From Hymenoscyphus infarciens (taxonomy: Eukaryota > Ascomycota > Leotiomycetes > Helotiales > Helotiaceae): 64,000 nucleotides of DNA. Below the pieces are notes generated by a model. That model ran no database searches. It had not been told where the DNA came from and worked only from the letters and a program-made list of their open reading frames with translations. A program made the position numbers and the translations under genes. Location: positions 122,466 to 186,465 of the forward strand of contig LLCB01000094.1 of the NCBI GenBank assembly GCA_001414345.1. The letters run 5' to 3'. Shown here piece by piece: positions 47,663 through 58,539 of the stretch. Each line of letters begins with the position of its first letter. Position 1 is the first letter of the stretch.

Positions 47663-49317
47663 TGCGCATGAAAGGTGTGCGGGAAGGGTACAGTACAACG
47701 ACCAGGAGAGGGATGAACAGTGGTGGAACCAAGGGAGATAGGATGTTGGTAAGAATGGAGGAAATGACGCTGTTGACGATGGTAACGAGAGTGCGGGTTT
47801 GGTAGCGGAAACGTAGCCCCCGGGGCGGCGCTGCGAGTGGAGGCTGTCTGGACCAAATCCGTGGTGTTGTTCAATTTGGAGGGAAGGAGGGTCGCTCCTT
47901 CCTTGTGTGCCTACTTGAGGTGCCCAACTCAATTTGGGCACCAACCACGCCATTTCCTCTGGGTATTTATCTGGAATAGAAAGTCAAAGGAGCTTAAAGG
48001 CATATTTGTTTTTGCTCGCAATGATCCGCTTCACGAAATTGACTCCTCGAGGTCGATTCCTCGATTTCAAGGGAGATATTGCAACAGGAAGCAGCGACAC
48101 GACTTTGCGTCAAGAGCCAAGAGCAATCTTCCTCTTCAATGCCGTGGCTGCTTGAAGTCCATACTTTTTTCTTCTTGTAGACCCGATATTCTCAGCGAAA
48201 GCTGGAGCAGCTGCTTATTAATGAATGAATGCTCTTACGAAAGAGACATACGGCTGGGAAGATATTCCACTGGCAAGATGCTCCATTTATCGGGCTAACC
48301 ATTTCTTATCAAAAAAGCTCCTTGTTCCCGAAACCATAGAGTGCCAAGGTCTCTCGGGATTCCCAAGACCAAAGAGCAATTTCAATCTCAACACATACCC
48401 CAAAACCAACACCACGAAAAGGATGCATGCGGCGATGATGCCTTTGGGACTTTTGCTATACGGGCAGTTTGGAAAGCTGGAAACCCACTCGCACATTATA
48501 TCTTATATTGTGCGAACGAGTTTAGAACTCGGTATTCTTCGACCTTCTTTTTCTGGTATCAATACCACCGTCAATTTCCATAGACACTGGCGGGTGCTCT
48601 GGTCTTTGTGCTAGGGCTCATATGCCAAGTTAGTCTTGAAGTTGAGCTGAAGATACTCCTACTTTACTTGGTTTACCAAAGGGAGATCCTCTCTTAAGAC
48701 ATTTATACATTTTCTTTTTGGGGGGGATTTCAAACATGAAAAAAGTTGGTGCAGACTATAAATATCTCGCCACGAGACAAAGGTGTAAGTATGAGGAGAA
48801 AGAGATGAAGTCCTGTAGTTGAAAAGAAGCTTGCCTATGCATTATGAACCAACTCCACCAATCTGCGATCCATTCTACTTCAAGAAATCCAATAATCACG
48901 ATGCCCCCTATTTCTGCTTGAAGACAGACATCTTGGGAAGGAGTCCGTCGTGTTGATTAGGCCTGGTTTTGGTGGATGGCCGCCGCGTATTCTCTCCAAG
49001 GCCTAATGAGTTGCAATGTCCCTTCTTCCTCCCCTGCTCCCGTCGCACTGCAATACAATGGATCCACTTCAATATCAAGAAAACTCCAAGACGCCTTTTG
49101 CTTTGGAAACTGTCTCTCCCGTCGTCGCCCGCCAATAATCCGTGGTCTTCCACCCGACCTGAACATCTGTACCACGTGATCTAGGGCTTGCCACCCTAAG
49201 CGAGCCACCAAGCCCGATCCGGCCTTAGCGCAGAATCGCACATACACAAGGCGAGATCGAGAGCTCCAACTTTTTCCTTTCTTCTTCCATCTTCATCACA
49301 ACACTCAACTTTGACAA
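47663..49317. other. 1.65 kb intergenic region, no firm gene
   Basis: This separates the FHA kinase from the eL41 gene. Plus-strand frames at 47837-48614 and a minus-strand frame at 48287-48496 overlap. The latter contains one strongly hydrophobic stretch near its middle, but nothing else supports coding. The right end (48960-49317) is the eL41 promoter. Confidence 0.4.
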
Positions 49318-49383
49318 GTAAGTTGCTTCCACCTTCCAATGCCTTGATCCTTTACTTACACACAGCACAGCTACTGTTATCAG
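49318..49383 (+). promoter_or_regulatory. probable 5' UTR intron of the eL41 gene
   Basis: A GTAAGT donor at 49318 and a TCAG acceptor ending at 49383 would remove 66 bases and leave a single G before the ATG at 49385. Leader introns next to the start codon are common in fungal ribosomal protein genes. Confidence 0.55.
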
Positions 49384-49384
49384 G

Positions 49385-49517
49385 ATGAGAGCGAAGTGGA
49401 GAAAGAAGCGCGTCAGGCGCCTCAAGAGAAAGCGCCGCAAGACTCGTGCCAGATCGTAAGCTTTCCCCTCAATTGACATTTGATCAACACATTTGCTGAC
49501 CTCCTCTCAGCAAGTAA
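49385..49517 (+). CDS. RPL41: ribosomal protein eL41 (25 residues)
   Basis: Exon 1 (49385-49455) encodes 'MRAKWRKKRVRRLKRKRRK' followed by TRAR and the first two bases of a Ser codon. A GTAAGC donor then opens a 55-bp intron, and exon 2 (49511-49517) is only seven bases: C, AAG, TAA. The product is the 25-residue eL41 ending in 'RARSK', almost wholly Arg and Lys, a component of the large subunit at the intersubunit bridge. Reading through the intron would stop one codon early, so the intron supplies the conserved C-terminal lysine. The gene is far too short for ordinary ORF calling. Confidence 0.95.
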
Positions 49518-50242
49518 ACACCTCACCACAACCCGATCAACGGTACTCATACCTCACACTAAATTCACACCATGACAATATAACCTCCAACTCTACGCCA
49601 TCCCCCGCATCATCTACCACGCCTTTTCCAACATTCGGTTCATTATCACAGTTTGGGACTGCCACTCGGTGCAACAGTTCACGGTGTTCAAGGATGGAGC
49701 AGTTTGATGACGCGTAGTCGTCGGCCTTTGGTGAAATCCAACGTTTGGAAGCAGGACCAGACACATGTATTTTGGGATTGTCAAGTTAGGGTTTGCCAAT
49801 TATGAAGCCAAGGAATGAAAGCTGCCGAAGATGCTAGACATCGTTGTCTTCCAACAATACAAAGCAAACTGAAAATAACATTGTGTCTTTTATTGATCGT
49901 GACCTTCTGTTAAAGTTGCGATGGTGGTGAAACGTGCGGGGTATATATACCCCCGGGGCCAGATTATCCACTCCCAGAACTGCAGACCGTTGCGAACCCC
50001 GTGCGTTAAGCAACAGTTATCTTATCTTGCGCAAGCTTTAATTGATACTTGATTTGTGAATTGATCTCTGCGACAGACTATTTGACCCCATCGCGATCAC
50101 GAGCTTCTGTGCGAAATTCGGGGTTGCGGTGTGTTCCCCGCGCTAGCCTTACTTAGGCCACCGCCTTGGGCAGAAAAATATCCTTCGGCATTTTTTTTAT
50201 CGAGGCTTCACCCAACTTCGAGATCCCCAACCATCAGCAACC
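49518..50242. promoter_or_regulatory. eL41 3' flank and RPA49 promoter
   Basis: This is tandem intergenic DNA. A TATATATA-like stretch with a CCCCCGGGG palindrome lies near 49940-49960. Frames here are short and without recognisable content. Confidence 0.35.
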
Positions 50243-51708
50243 ATGACAGATAAAACGGAGAAAGTCAAGAAGCGCAAGAGACAGGCAGATGGGTCCTCAA
50301 AACCAAGTAAGAGGGTCGCAATTGAAGAGGACAAGCAGATCGAGATCGCTCTGCAAGAGACAGAAAAATGGGCACCTGTAGTGGGTAAGTTTGCAGGAGC
50401 AACCATCCTACTTCTACGATGCTTGTAATGCTATTTTGAACATTTTCTAATGTATGCAGCTTCCTCCCGCGGCCTTGCTATCCCCAATTCCATTTCTCTA
50501 CAACCATTTACACAGAAGCGCAAGAACGTAGCTTCGGACCCGAGAAAAACCACCATTTCGAACACAGAACTCCTACTCCAGTCCTCAGCACACCATAAAC
50601 TCGACTACACAGCACGGGAAGAGAGCTCAGATGGACCAGACGCTCTTTTGAAACACTATGTGGGAATTTACGATCCAGAGACTGGCAAGCTGGAAGTTAT
50701 GGAAGCACGCAAGATGGCAGTACGTGGGTCCGTAAGGTCACACCAGGTTACAGTTCAAGAACTTGATGTCGAGATAGTAAGTCATCGTCAGCGGAAACCT
50801 GTAGTCTCAATGCTAACAAAGGACTCCAGAAATACAGGGATCAGAGAAACCAACTTGGACAAACTTTTGGTACGAAAAAGTCAAAGAAATCGATTGCCTC
50901 CTTCACAGAAAACGCCATCAATCCTGGTCACTCAAGGGTCGCTGGTGGTGCAATTACAAAGATGGGTTCTGGTGACAAGGCCATTCTTGAAAACATTGGA
51001 AGCATCACAGCCACCATGGCAACTAAAGAGGAACTCGCGGAAGGAAGTGAGGGCAATAAACCTCGACCAAAGCCCAACCTCGAAGCAAAGGATGTCAAAG
51101 ATGTTTATACTGTTGGAGGGCTCATCGGCGAGAACACCCTGGGACTTGTACCCGTGAAACAATGGCTCGACAAAAAGAATGCAAAGGAGCCCATCACCAG
51201 TAATTATCGATATATCTCCTCCCGGTTCGGTAACTTGGGAGTGGATATCGTAAAGCTCAAGGTTCTCCGATATATAATGTTTTTGGTAGAGACATTGGAC
51301 AAGTCGATACCCAGGAGAGACGAAAGGAAGCTACCAAAACACGACGAGGTAGCATCAATCCTTGATGACATACCCAAACCGGTTTGGGAGGACTTCAAGA
51401 CCAGATTTACGACCAGCGGAGTGATTAGCAAGTTCCAGTTTGACCTCATAGTCACGCACATTTGCGCCTTGGCTTGCATATTGGACAACTACGACGTGAG
51501 CATGTTTGATTTGCAGGAGGACTTGAAATTGGATGTGAAAAAGATGTCGCAATATTTCCAGGAGATTGGAGCAAAGATTGTTGGCGTGGGAGTTGCTGAA
51601 GTGAAGAAATTTGGCCTCAACAAGGCTGCTGCTGCACAGCGGAAGGTTGCCAAATTGAGGATACCTCTTGTGTTTCCCAAGGTCGCGTTTACGAGGAAAG
51701 TTCGATAG
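50243..51708 (+). CDS. RPA49: RNA polymerase I subunit A49
   Basis: Three exons: 50243-50384, 50460-50776, 50830-51708; 445 residues. A basic start ('MTDKTEKVKKRKRQADGSSK') is followed by the N-terminal dimerisation domain that pairs with A34.5 ('HHKLDYTAREESSD', 'HYVGIYDPETGKLEVMEARK'). A linker comes next ('FGTKKSKKSIASFTENAINP', just after intron 2), then the tandem winged-helix C-terminus. A49 helps Pol I initiate and elongate on rDNA in the nucleolus. Intron 2's acceptor (AG at 50829) keeps phase and restores the conserved 'KKSKK' region. Confidence 0.92.
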
Positions 51709-53138
51709 ATTGTTATTAGAGTTGTTTGGGAATATTTGCAAGATGCAAAGAACAATACCCTTTACTGTCAACGCGAACATGTCCAGACTCTTCGGTTACT
51801 TTTGGGAGCCTTTTTTCCCTGTCTCCGAAAATTTATATATTGATGTACTCATGTTAGCGAGCGATCTTTTCTTTTTCAATTTACATCTCCTTCGAGTGCC
51901 ATAAATCATTCCGGGCAAGTCCGAGTTTCCATGACAAACTCGCTGATCTCGAGTATTTTCTCACTCCTCGGTTCGTGCCAAGTTCCAGGTCCTGGGTCGC
52001 ATTTTGTTAATTTTTACAGGAATTTAAAGTTTTTTTTATATGCCAGGCTAACCAACCTGGCGGTGTTCTATAATTGGGTCATGATATCATGAGTTTTTCG
52101 GCATACGGCAGCTGGATGGGGAAGGCTTGCAGAGGGAGGAGAAATGATGCGGAGAAATTGGGATTCCGGGGTGTCCTGGCTCTGTACCTCGATAGGATGA
52201 GATGAATGGGGGTTTCGGCAATTTAAGGAGTATGATTCTTCCTCGGAGAATAGAACATTCATGATTCTAGTTCTTGAAGAGCAATCATTCTCTCATTTTC
52301 TTTCCAGTGATTGTTGGCTGCAGGTGAGGTCCGGATTAAGCGGAACAGAGTCTCAAACTAGATCGCCAAGCCTCAATCACCCGCATCACCCGCAGACAAA
52401 AAGACCCTGAAGGATCGGCAGAATGCCGGGGTTCACTGAGATGACAACCAGAAATGATGCTGCCAAGTCCTGGAAGTTGTGCAAAACACAGCCTTACGAG
52501 AGACGTTGAGAGTTACGTGGACCTTTGGAGGAAGAACAGCCTCATTCTCTGCAAGGCAAACTTGGGGCAAACTTTTGGGGCAAATTGGTTACTCGCTTGA
52601 GTTATGCAGATGCTAATCATACGATGACAAACTGCTCAGCTGAGCCGGCGTCTCTCTGCCGAATCAGCAGGATGAAGTTTGATACTTTGAAATCAACCAA
52701 TCCTGGGCTGTGCTGTCCTGTGTATCTAAGAGGAAGCCCCGTGCTAACCCCCGCCCGTCACACGAGGCCGAGGGGCGCATTTCCAGAGAAGGATGTGGAT
52801 GTGTTTTACCTACTAGTACTTAAGTACTACAGTACTTACTTCGTACCTAGGGGTTGAGAGGAGGGATGGCTTGGCGGTGGGGCTGTGGAGACACGCAGTT
52901 GAGTTGGCTGTGCTGTGAATGTAATGGGTTCCGCGTACTCGTACGGAGTCTACGGAGTACGGACTGACTCGATCGCATAAAGACGGGACCTGCCCCTTCT
53001 CCTTCTCTTGGCTGACTTCTCACCCTCTTCAACAAACACAACTCGAACTGAACCCCACCACGATCATCGACCTGATACCGATACTGATACCCCTCTCAAC
53101 TCTCGATTAATTTTTACAAATCCAATAAGACTATCAAA
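51709..53138. promoter_or_regulatory. 1.4 kb intergenic region upstream of the CYSTM gene
   Basis: No gene is seen. AGGGG/CCCCT pentamers, the stress-response-element core of yeast, occur at 52771-52775, 52849-52853 and 52993-52997. A palindromic stretch of AGTACT/AAGTACT units spans 52813-52847, and a CGGAGT-type repeat with TACGGAGTAC lies at 52943-52963. The last ~60 bases are a CT/CA-rich leader. Confidence 0.4.
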
Positions 53139-53507
53139 ATGCCTGCTCAAGAGACTCAACAACCCCAGGCTCAAGCCCAACAAATGGAGCTTCCAACTAT
53201 GGAAAATGGAACCACCGTTACCACTCAACAACCTGTTCGTCTTCCTCCCCTCAACCCCTCAAAATACAAATAAGAAATCATACTAACATCCTTCCTAGCA
53301 TCCTGCAGACCAAATGACAGCTGAACCCGTCGGCATGCGCGGAGGTGGTGGCGGTGGAGGTCTTTGCTGTGGACTGTAACACATCCCCTCTTTCCCTTCC
53401 CCTCCTCTCTTACTCATTTCCTTCCACGACCAAAATCAAAACTAATCCTCGCTCCCCGTAGATGCGCAGGACTCGCCTGCTTCGAATGTCTCGAATGCTG
53501 TTGTTAA
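53139..53507 (+). CDS. CYSTM-type cysteine-rich micro-protein (72 residues)
   Basis: Three exons: 53139-53234, 53299-53375, 53462-53507. Residues 1-45 are Gln/Pro/Thr-rich and hydrophilic ('MPAQETQQPQAQAQQMELPT'). Then a Gly run leads to 'GLCCGLCAGLACFECLECCC' at the extreme C-terminus. This is the layout of cysteine-rich transmembrane module (CYSTM) proteins, tail-anchored stress-tolerance proteins of fungi and plants. Intron 1 has a perfect TACTAAC branch point (53281-53287). The last intron splits a Leu codon, and without it the frame ends immediately after 'CCGL'. Stress-element-like pentamers upstream fit, but do not prove, stress induction. Confidence 0.88.
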
Positions 53508-54010
53508 ACACCTACCCACCCAACACACGAACGAACACGACAGACAATTAGAGAATATTGGTGTGTGAAGGCTGGTGAAAGGATTATACCCCGGAATGAA
53601 AAGCGCTTTTGTCACGTCATGGAGAACACGGGGCTTTATTTGATTCTTTTTTTGATTACGATGCGATGGCGTACAAGTCTCTTACCTGGCTTTCTGGGTA
53701 CGGAGACGTTGACTGCTTGGTTAGATAATGGTGTTTTTTGGGGAGGGGAAGAATACATTCCATGAACTTTTATCTGAGATTTGTTTGTTCTTGTTGCTAT
53801 GTAACCGGGCTGCCCCCGGGGGGGGGGGGGGAAGCTGGTGGAGGTAGTTCCTCCTAGCTTTTCCTCGTTCCGAGTCTGAAGGGGGTTTTCAATCGAGCCT
53901 CCTTTTCGTTGGATGGTTTACTTGTGTCAATTTTCTGGTTTGCTTTTGCAACTTTATGATGCTTCCGTTCGATCATTTTCTCGGTGGTTCCAAAACCCGT
54001 CAATTAATCA
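53508..54010. other. CYSTM 3' flank up to the AT-island boundary
   Basis: This holds normal-composition DNA with a run of about fourteen G at 53818-53831. It contains a 66-codon plus-strand frame (53565-53765) with no recognisable content. The base composition changes sharply at about 54,000-54,050. Confidence 0.45.
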
Positions 54011-54324
54011 TATATATGGGATTTTCCAAGATGGTTATATATCTTAATAATAGAAATAATAAGTTAAGCTTTTATATAACACTTATATAACTATATATTA
54101 ACTAATTAAGCTACTCTTTCTATAAGATATTTATAACTCTACTTAATTATATTTAAGTAATATAAAGTTAAATTTATTATAAGAAAGCTAGCTAATTAGA
54201 AGCTATTTATAAAGGATATATACTAGAGATTAGTTTTTATAGCCTAGCTTTAGAGTCTTAAGTTTATAATATAATAACTCTATAATTTAATAACTCTATA
54301 ATTTATAATATAACAACCTTACTA

Positions 54325-54435
54325 TGATTTACAAATACGATTTACAAATACGCTTTCTTATAAATACGATTTATAAATACGCTTTCTTATAAATATGATT
54401 TATAAATATACTTTCTTATAAATACGATTTCTTAT
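54325..54435. repeat. short tandem repeat, ~26-28-bp unit
   Basis: About four units of the form TTTACAAATACG..TTTCTTATAAATACG follow one another, diverged mainly by C-to-T type differences. Confidence 0.6.
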
Positions 54436-54584
54436 AATAATTTAACTCTACTTAATCTTAACTCTTCTCTCTATAACTAATAGCCGCTTTTATACTATAA
54501 TAAATACTTCTCTAAATTATATATAAATAGATAATACTAGGATAGATATAAACTATAAGAAAGCGAAGAGGATTAGAGACTCTA

Positions 54585-54705
54585 GAAAACTAATATACTA
54601 TAAGAGATAGAGAATAAGAATATTATAAGAGATAGAGAACGAGGATATTATAAGAGATAGAGAACGATAATATTATAAGAGATAGAGGACAAGGATATTA
54701 TTAAG
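54585..54705. repeat. tandem repeat, ~30-bp unit (TATTATAAGAGATAGAGAAC)
   Basis: Four consecutive units share TATAAGAGATAGAGAAC or a close variant and differ in the linker. They are directly repeated on the plus strand. Confidence 0.7.
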
Positions 54706-55059
54706 TCTTAATAGTCTCTTAACTTAGAAAGGTGTTTATTATTTAATTCTATAATATAGCTAGAACTAAAACTAAACTTAGGCTTACTTTATAACACTAC
54801 TATATATATATAGTTACGTTATAGCTAATATCTAACTTCTTATAATATTCTTTCTATATAGTTAATCTTAGCTTACGCTCTTAGATAAGACTATTAGAAG
54901 TAGCAGTAGTATAGTTAATTAAACAAATCTACCTATTTATGATTTAGTAGTAATAAAGGACCTAATCGTCGTCGAAGAGAAGAAGAGGAGTAGAAGACTC
55001 TAAGAGTAATAGTACGTATATAATTAAATAATATAAATAAGGTTATCTAATCTATAGCT

Positions 55060-56545
55060 TTAATATAAAACCTCTCTTATCTACGAAACCTCTCTTATCT
55101 ATAAAACCTCTCTTATCTATAAAACCTCTTATCTATAAACTCTCTTATCTACGAAACCTCTTATCTACGAAACCTCTTATCTATAAAACCTCTTATCTAT
55201 AAAACCTCTTAGCTATCTATAAAGCTCTTTATCTAGTATTATATTTAAAGAAGCACTTATTTACCTAATAGACATATATCTAAGCTTCTCTTAAATATAT
55301 ATTATAGAATTCTATTTAATACTCTATATACTCTCTCTATTCTACTAGAATATAAAGAGATTATAAGTCCTCGTAGTAAGAGTCGATATTACCTCTATAA
55401 GTCTAAAAGCTCTCTATTTACTAACCCTTTATCTATAAAGCTATCTACTAACCCTCTATCTACTAGCTCTTTACTAGCTCTCTATCTACGAAGCTCAAAG
55501 TTATTTATCTATAAAGTTATTTATCTATAAAGCTATCTACGAAGCTATCTACGAAGCTAGCTCTCTACTAGCTTACTAGCTCTCTACTAGCTCTCTATCT
55601 ACAAAGCTTAAAGCTATTTATTTATAAAGCCATCTTCTAGCTCTCTACTAGCTCTCTACTAGCTCTCTATCTACAAAGGCTCTCTATCTATAAAGGCTCT
55701 CTATTTATAAAAGCTCTCTATCTATAAAAGCTCTCTATCTATAAAAGCTCTCTATCTATAAAGGCTCTCTATCTGCTAGCTCTCTAGCTCTCTATCTACT
55801 AACTCTCTATCTACGAAGCTATTTACAAAGCTATCTACCTACTCTCTATCTGCTAGCTCTCTAGCTCTCTAGCTCTCTAGCTCTCTATTTACGAAGCCAT
55901 TTACGAAGCTATTTACGAAGCTATTTACAAAGCCATTTACGAAGCCATTTACGAAGCTATCTATGAAGCTATTTACTAGCTCTCTGCTAGCTTACTAGCT
56001 CTCTACTAGCTCTCTATCTATAAAGCTCTCTATCTACGAAGCTTAAAGCTATTCATCTACAAAGCTATTTATCTATAAAGCTATTAATCTATAAAGCTAT
56101 CTACTAGCTCTCTGTCTATAAAGGCTCTTTATCTATAAGCTCTCTACTAGCTTATAAGCTCTCTACTAGCTCTCTATCTAGGAAGCTCTCTATCTACAAA
56201 GCTATTTATCTATAAAGCTCTCTATCTATAAAGCTATTTACAAAGCTATTTACAAAGCCATTTACAAAGCTATTTACAAAGCTATCTACTAGCTCTTTAT
56301 CTATAAAAGCTCTCTATTTACGAGCTCTATATCTATAAAGGCTCTCTATCTATAAAACTCTCTATCTATAAAGCTCTCTATTTATAAAGCTTAAAGCTAT
56401 TTATCTATAAAGCTATTTATCTACTAGCTCTCTACTAGTTTACTAGCTCTCTACTAGCTCTCTATCTATAAAGCTCTCTATCTATAAAGCTATTTATCTA
56501 TAAAGCTCTCTATCTATAAAGCTATCTATAAAGCTATTATCTACT
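55060..56545. repeat. compound satellite of CTATCTAYRAAGCT / CTCTCTACTAGCT units
   Basis: Nearly 1.5 kb is composed of interleaved short modules: CTCTCTATCTATAAAG, CTCTCTACTAGCT, TATTTACGAAGC and, at the left end, ACCTCTTATCTAT. Modules appear in varying order and number rather than as one fixed unit. There is no open frame. Confidence 0.8.
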
Positions 56546-56774
56546 AGCCTTATATATTATTACTAACTAGCTTTATCAACTTACTCTTTATCTCTCTTAT
56601 ATACTTCTACTTATTATCACTATATTAGGTAGATTTAAGTAGTTTTATAAATAGAGAATAAATAATTTTCTTATAGCTTACCTTTATATTAATTCTTATT
56701 TTAATTAAGTATCTACCTAATTATCTTATAATAGTCTTAGAATAAGACTAAATAGCTTTAATAATATATTAAAA

Positions 56775-57260
56775 GTATATTAGAATAATATAGATTAAGT
56801 TTTTAGAAAAGTTATAATATATCTTAAGTAGGTTAAAGATATAGTTTAAGTTTTTAGAAAAGTTATAATATACTTTAAGTAGATTAAAGATATAGTTTAA
56901 GTTTTTAGAAAAGTTATAATATATCTTAAATAGATTAAAGATATAGTTTAAGTTTTTAGAAAAGTTATAATATATCTTAAGTAGGTTAAAAATATAGTTT
57001 AAGTTTTTAGAAAAGTTATAATATATCTTAAATAGGTTAAAAACATAGTTTAAGTTTTTAGAAAAGTTATAATATATCTTAAGTAGGTTAAAAATATAGT
57101 TTAAGTTTTTAGAAAAGTTATAATATACCTTAAGTAGGTTAAAAACATAGTTTAAGTTTTTAGAAAAGTTATAATATATCTTAAGTAAGTTAAAGACATA
57201 GTTTAAGTTTTTAGAAAAGTTATAATATACTTTAAGTAAGATAGAGACATAGTTTAAATC
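56775..57260. repeat. 51-bp minisatellite, nine copies
   Basis: The landmark TTTTTAGAAAAGTTATAATAT starts at or very near 56800, 56851, 56902, 56953, 57004, 57055, 57106, 57157 and 57208, an exact 51-base period. Copies differ by single substitutions (for example GTAGGTTAAAAA/GTAGATTAAAGA, ATATAG/ACATAG) but never in length. Confidence 0.92.
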
Positions 57261-57839
57261 ATAAACTCGATTTCTAATACAAGTTTATAAACTAATTTAT
57301 AACCTAGCTTAATACTACTTTCTATCTTAAACTTAACTTAACCTATATTATAAACTAATTTAAGATAGCTTATAATATAACTTAAATTATTAAATCGTCT
57401 CTAACTCTATATTAAATTAGACTTAACTCTATCTTAAAACCCTTCTAGAGAGTATATAAGTATCTAAAAGGTAATTCTTAACTATATTACTAAATTAAAT
57501 ATTAATATTATCTAAGACTTAACTTAGAGCTCTCTTAATTCTAAATCAACTTATATTATTAATAATTACTATATTATTAATAGACTTCTATTACTTAAAA
57601 GTAATCTCTATATACCTACTAATATATTACTTATTAATCTAGCTTTTCTTATAAAATATATTATTTATATATAAAATAGTACTACTATAAAGTTTAAAAA
57701 TAAAAAGAGTAAATAGAATCCTAAGAATCTTAATTTCTATATTAAGATTAAAGAACTATTTAGTAATAATAATATAAATATATAGTTAGTAGAAACCTTA
57801 TAGTAATAGTATTATATAAATAGGATTTATTATATAAGT

Positions 57840-57970
57840 AAGATTTTCTTTTCTTCTTTTTTCTTTTCTCTTTTTTTCTTCTTTTTTTTATTATCTTTCT
57901 TCTTTTCTTTTATTATTACTCTTCTTTTTTTCTATTATCTCTTTTCTTTTCTTTTATCTTTTAGCTACTA
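57840..57970. repeat. polypyrimidine (CTTTT)n tract
   Basis: About 130 bases consist almost only of T and C on the plus strand, with TTTTCTTTT and TTATTATT modules. This is low-complexity DNA inside the AT island. Confidence 0.8.
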
Positions 57971-58539
57971 GTATATAGTATTATTTTATTTTATCTTTAA
58001 CTAGATAATACTATAAGTAGTATACTATTTTCTTTCTATAATACTATAAATACTTCTTTTTTATTATATTAAGATCTATAAAAGAGTTTTTATTTCTTAA
58101 TACTATAAAATAGAGTATTATAATAATACTTAGTCTCTAAAAAAAGACTTTTATATATTATTATCTTTTTTTATTTATAAGAGGTTTTTATAAAAGCTAA
58201 GTTATAGTTACTTTACTTACTAATAAAAGTAAATTTTTATTCTTATAAATTATAAGTAGGTTATTAATAAATAATAATACTACTTAAAAAATCTAATATA
58301 TATTTTCTTAAAATCTATACTACTAGAATATTAATTATTCTAGCTAGGTAGAGCTAGAGCTCTATTACTTTCTTAATATTACTATAGTTAATACCTTAAA
58401 CTTTATTATTATATTATATATATTAATATTCTAATAATTAACTATAGTCTATAAATCTAATAATAATTAATTAATAGTGCTATATATACTTATATAAAAC
58501 TAATTACTCTCTAGAAGTAGCTAATTTATAAGACTACTA

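Noticed and set aside
48287..48496. Minus-strand 69-codon frame with one strongly hydrophobic helix (possible small membrane protein)
   Set aside because: One hydrophobic stretch in an overlapping set of chance frames; no splice structure, start context or family resemblance.
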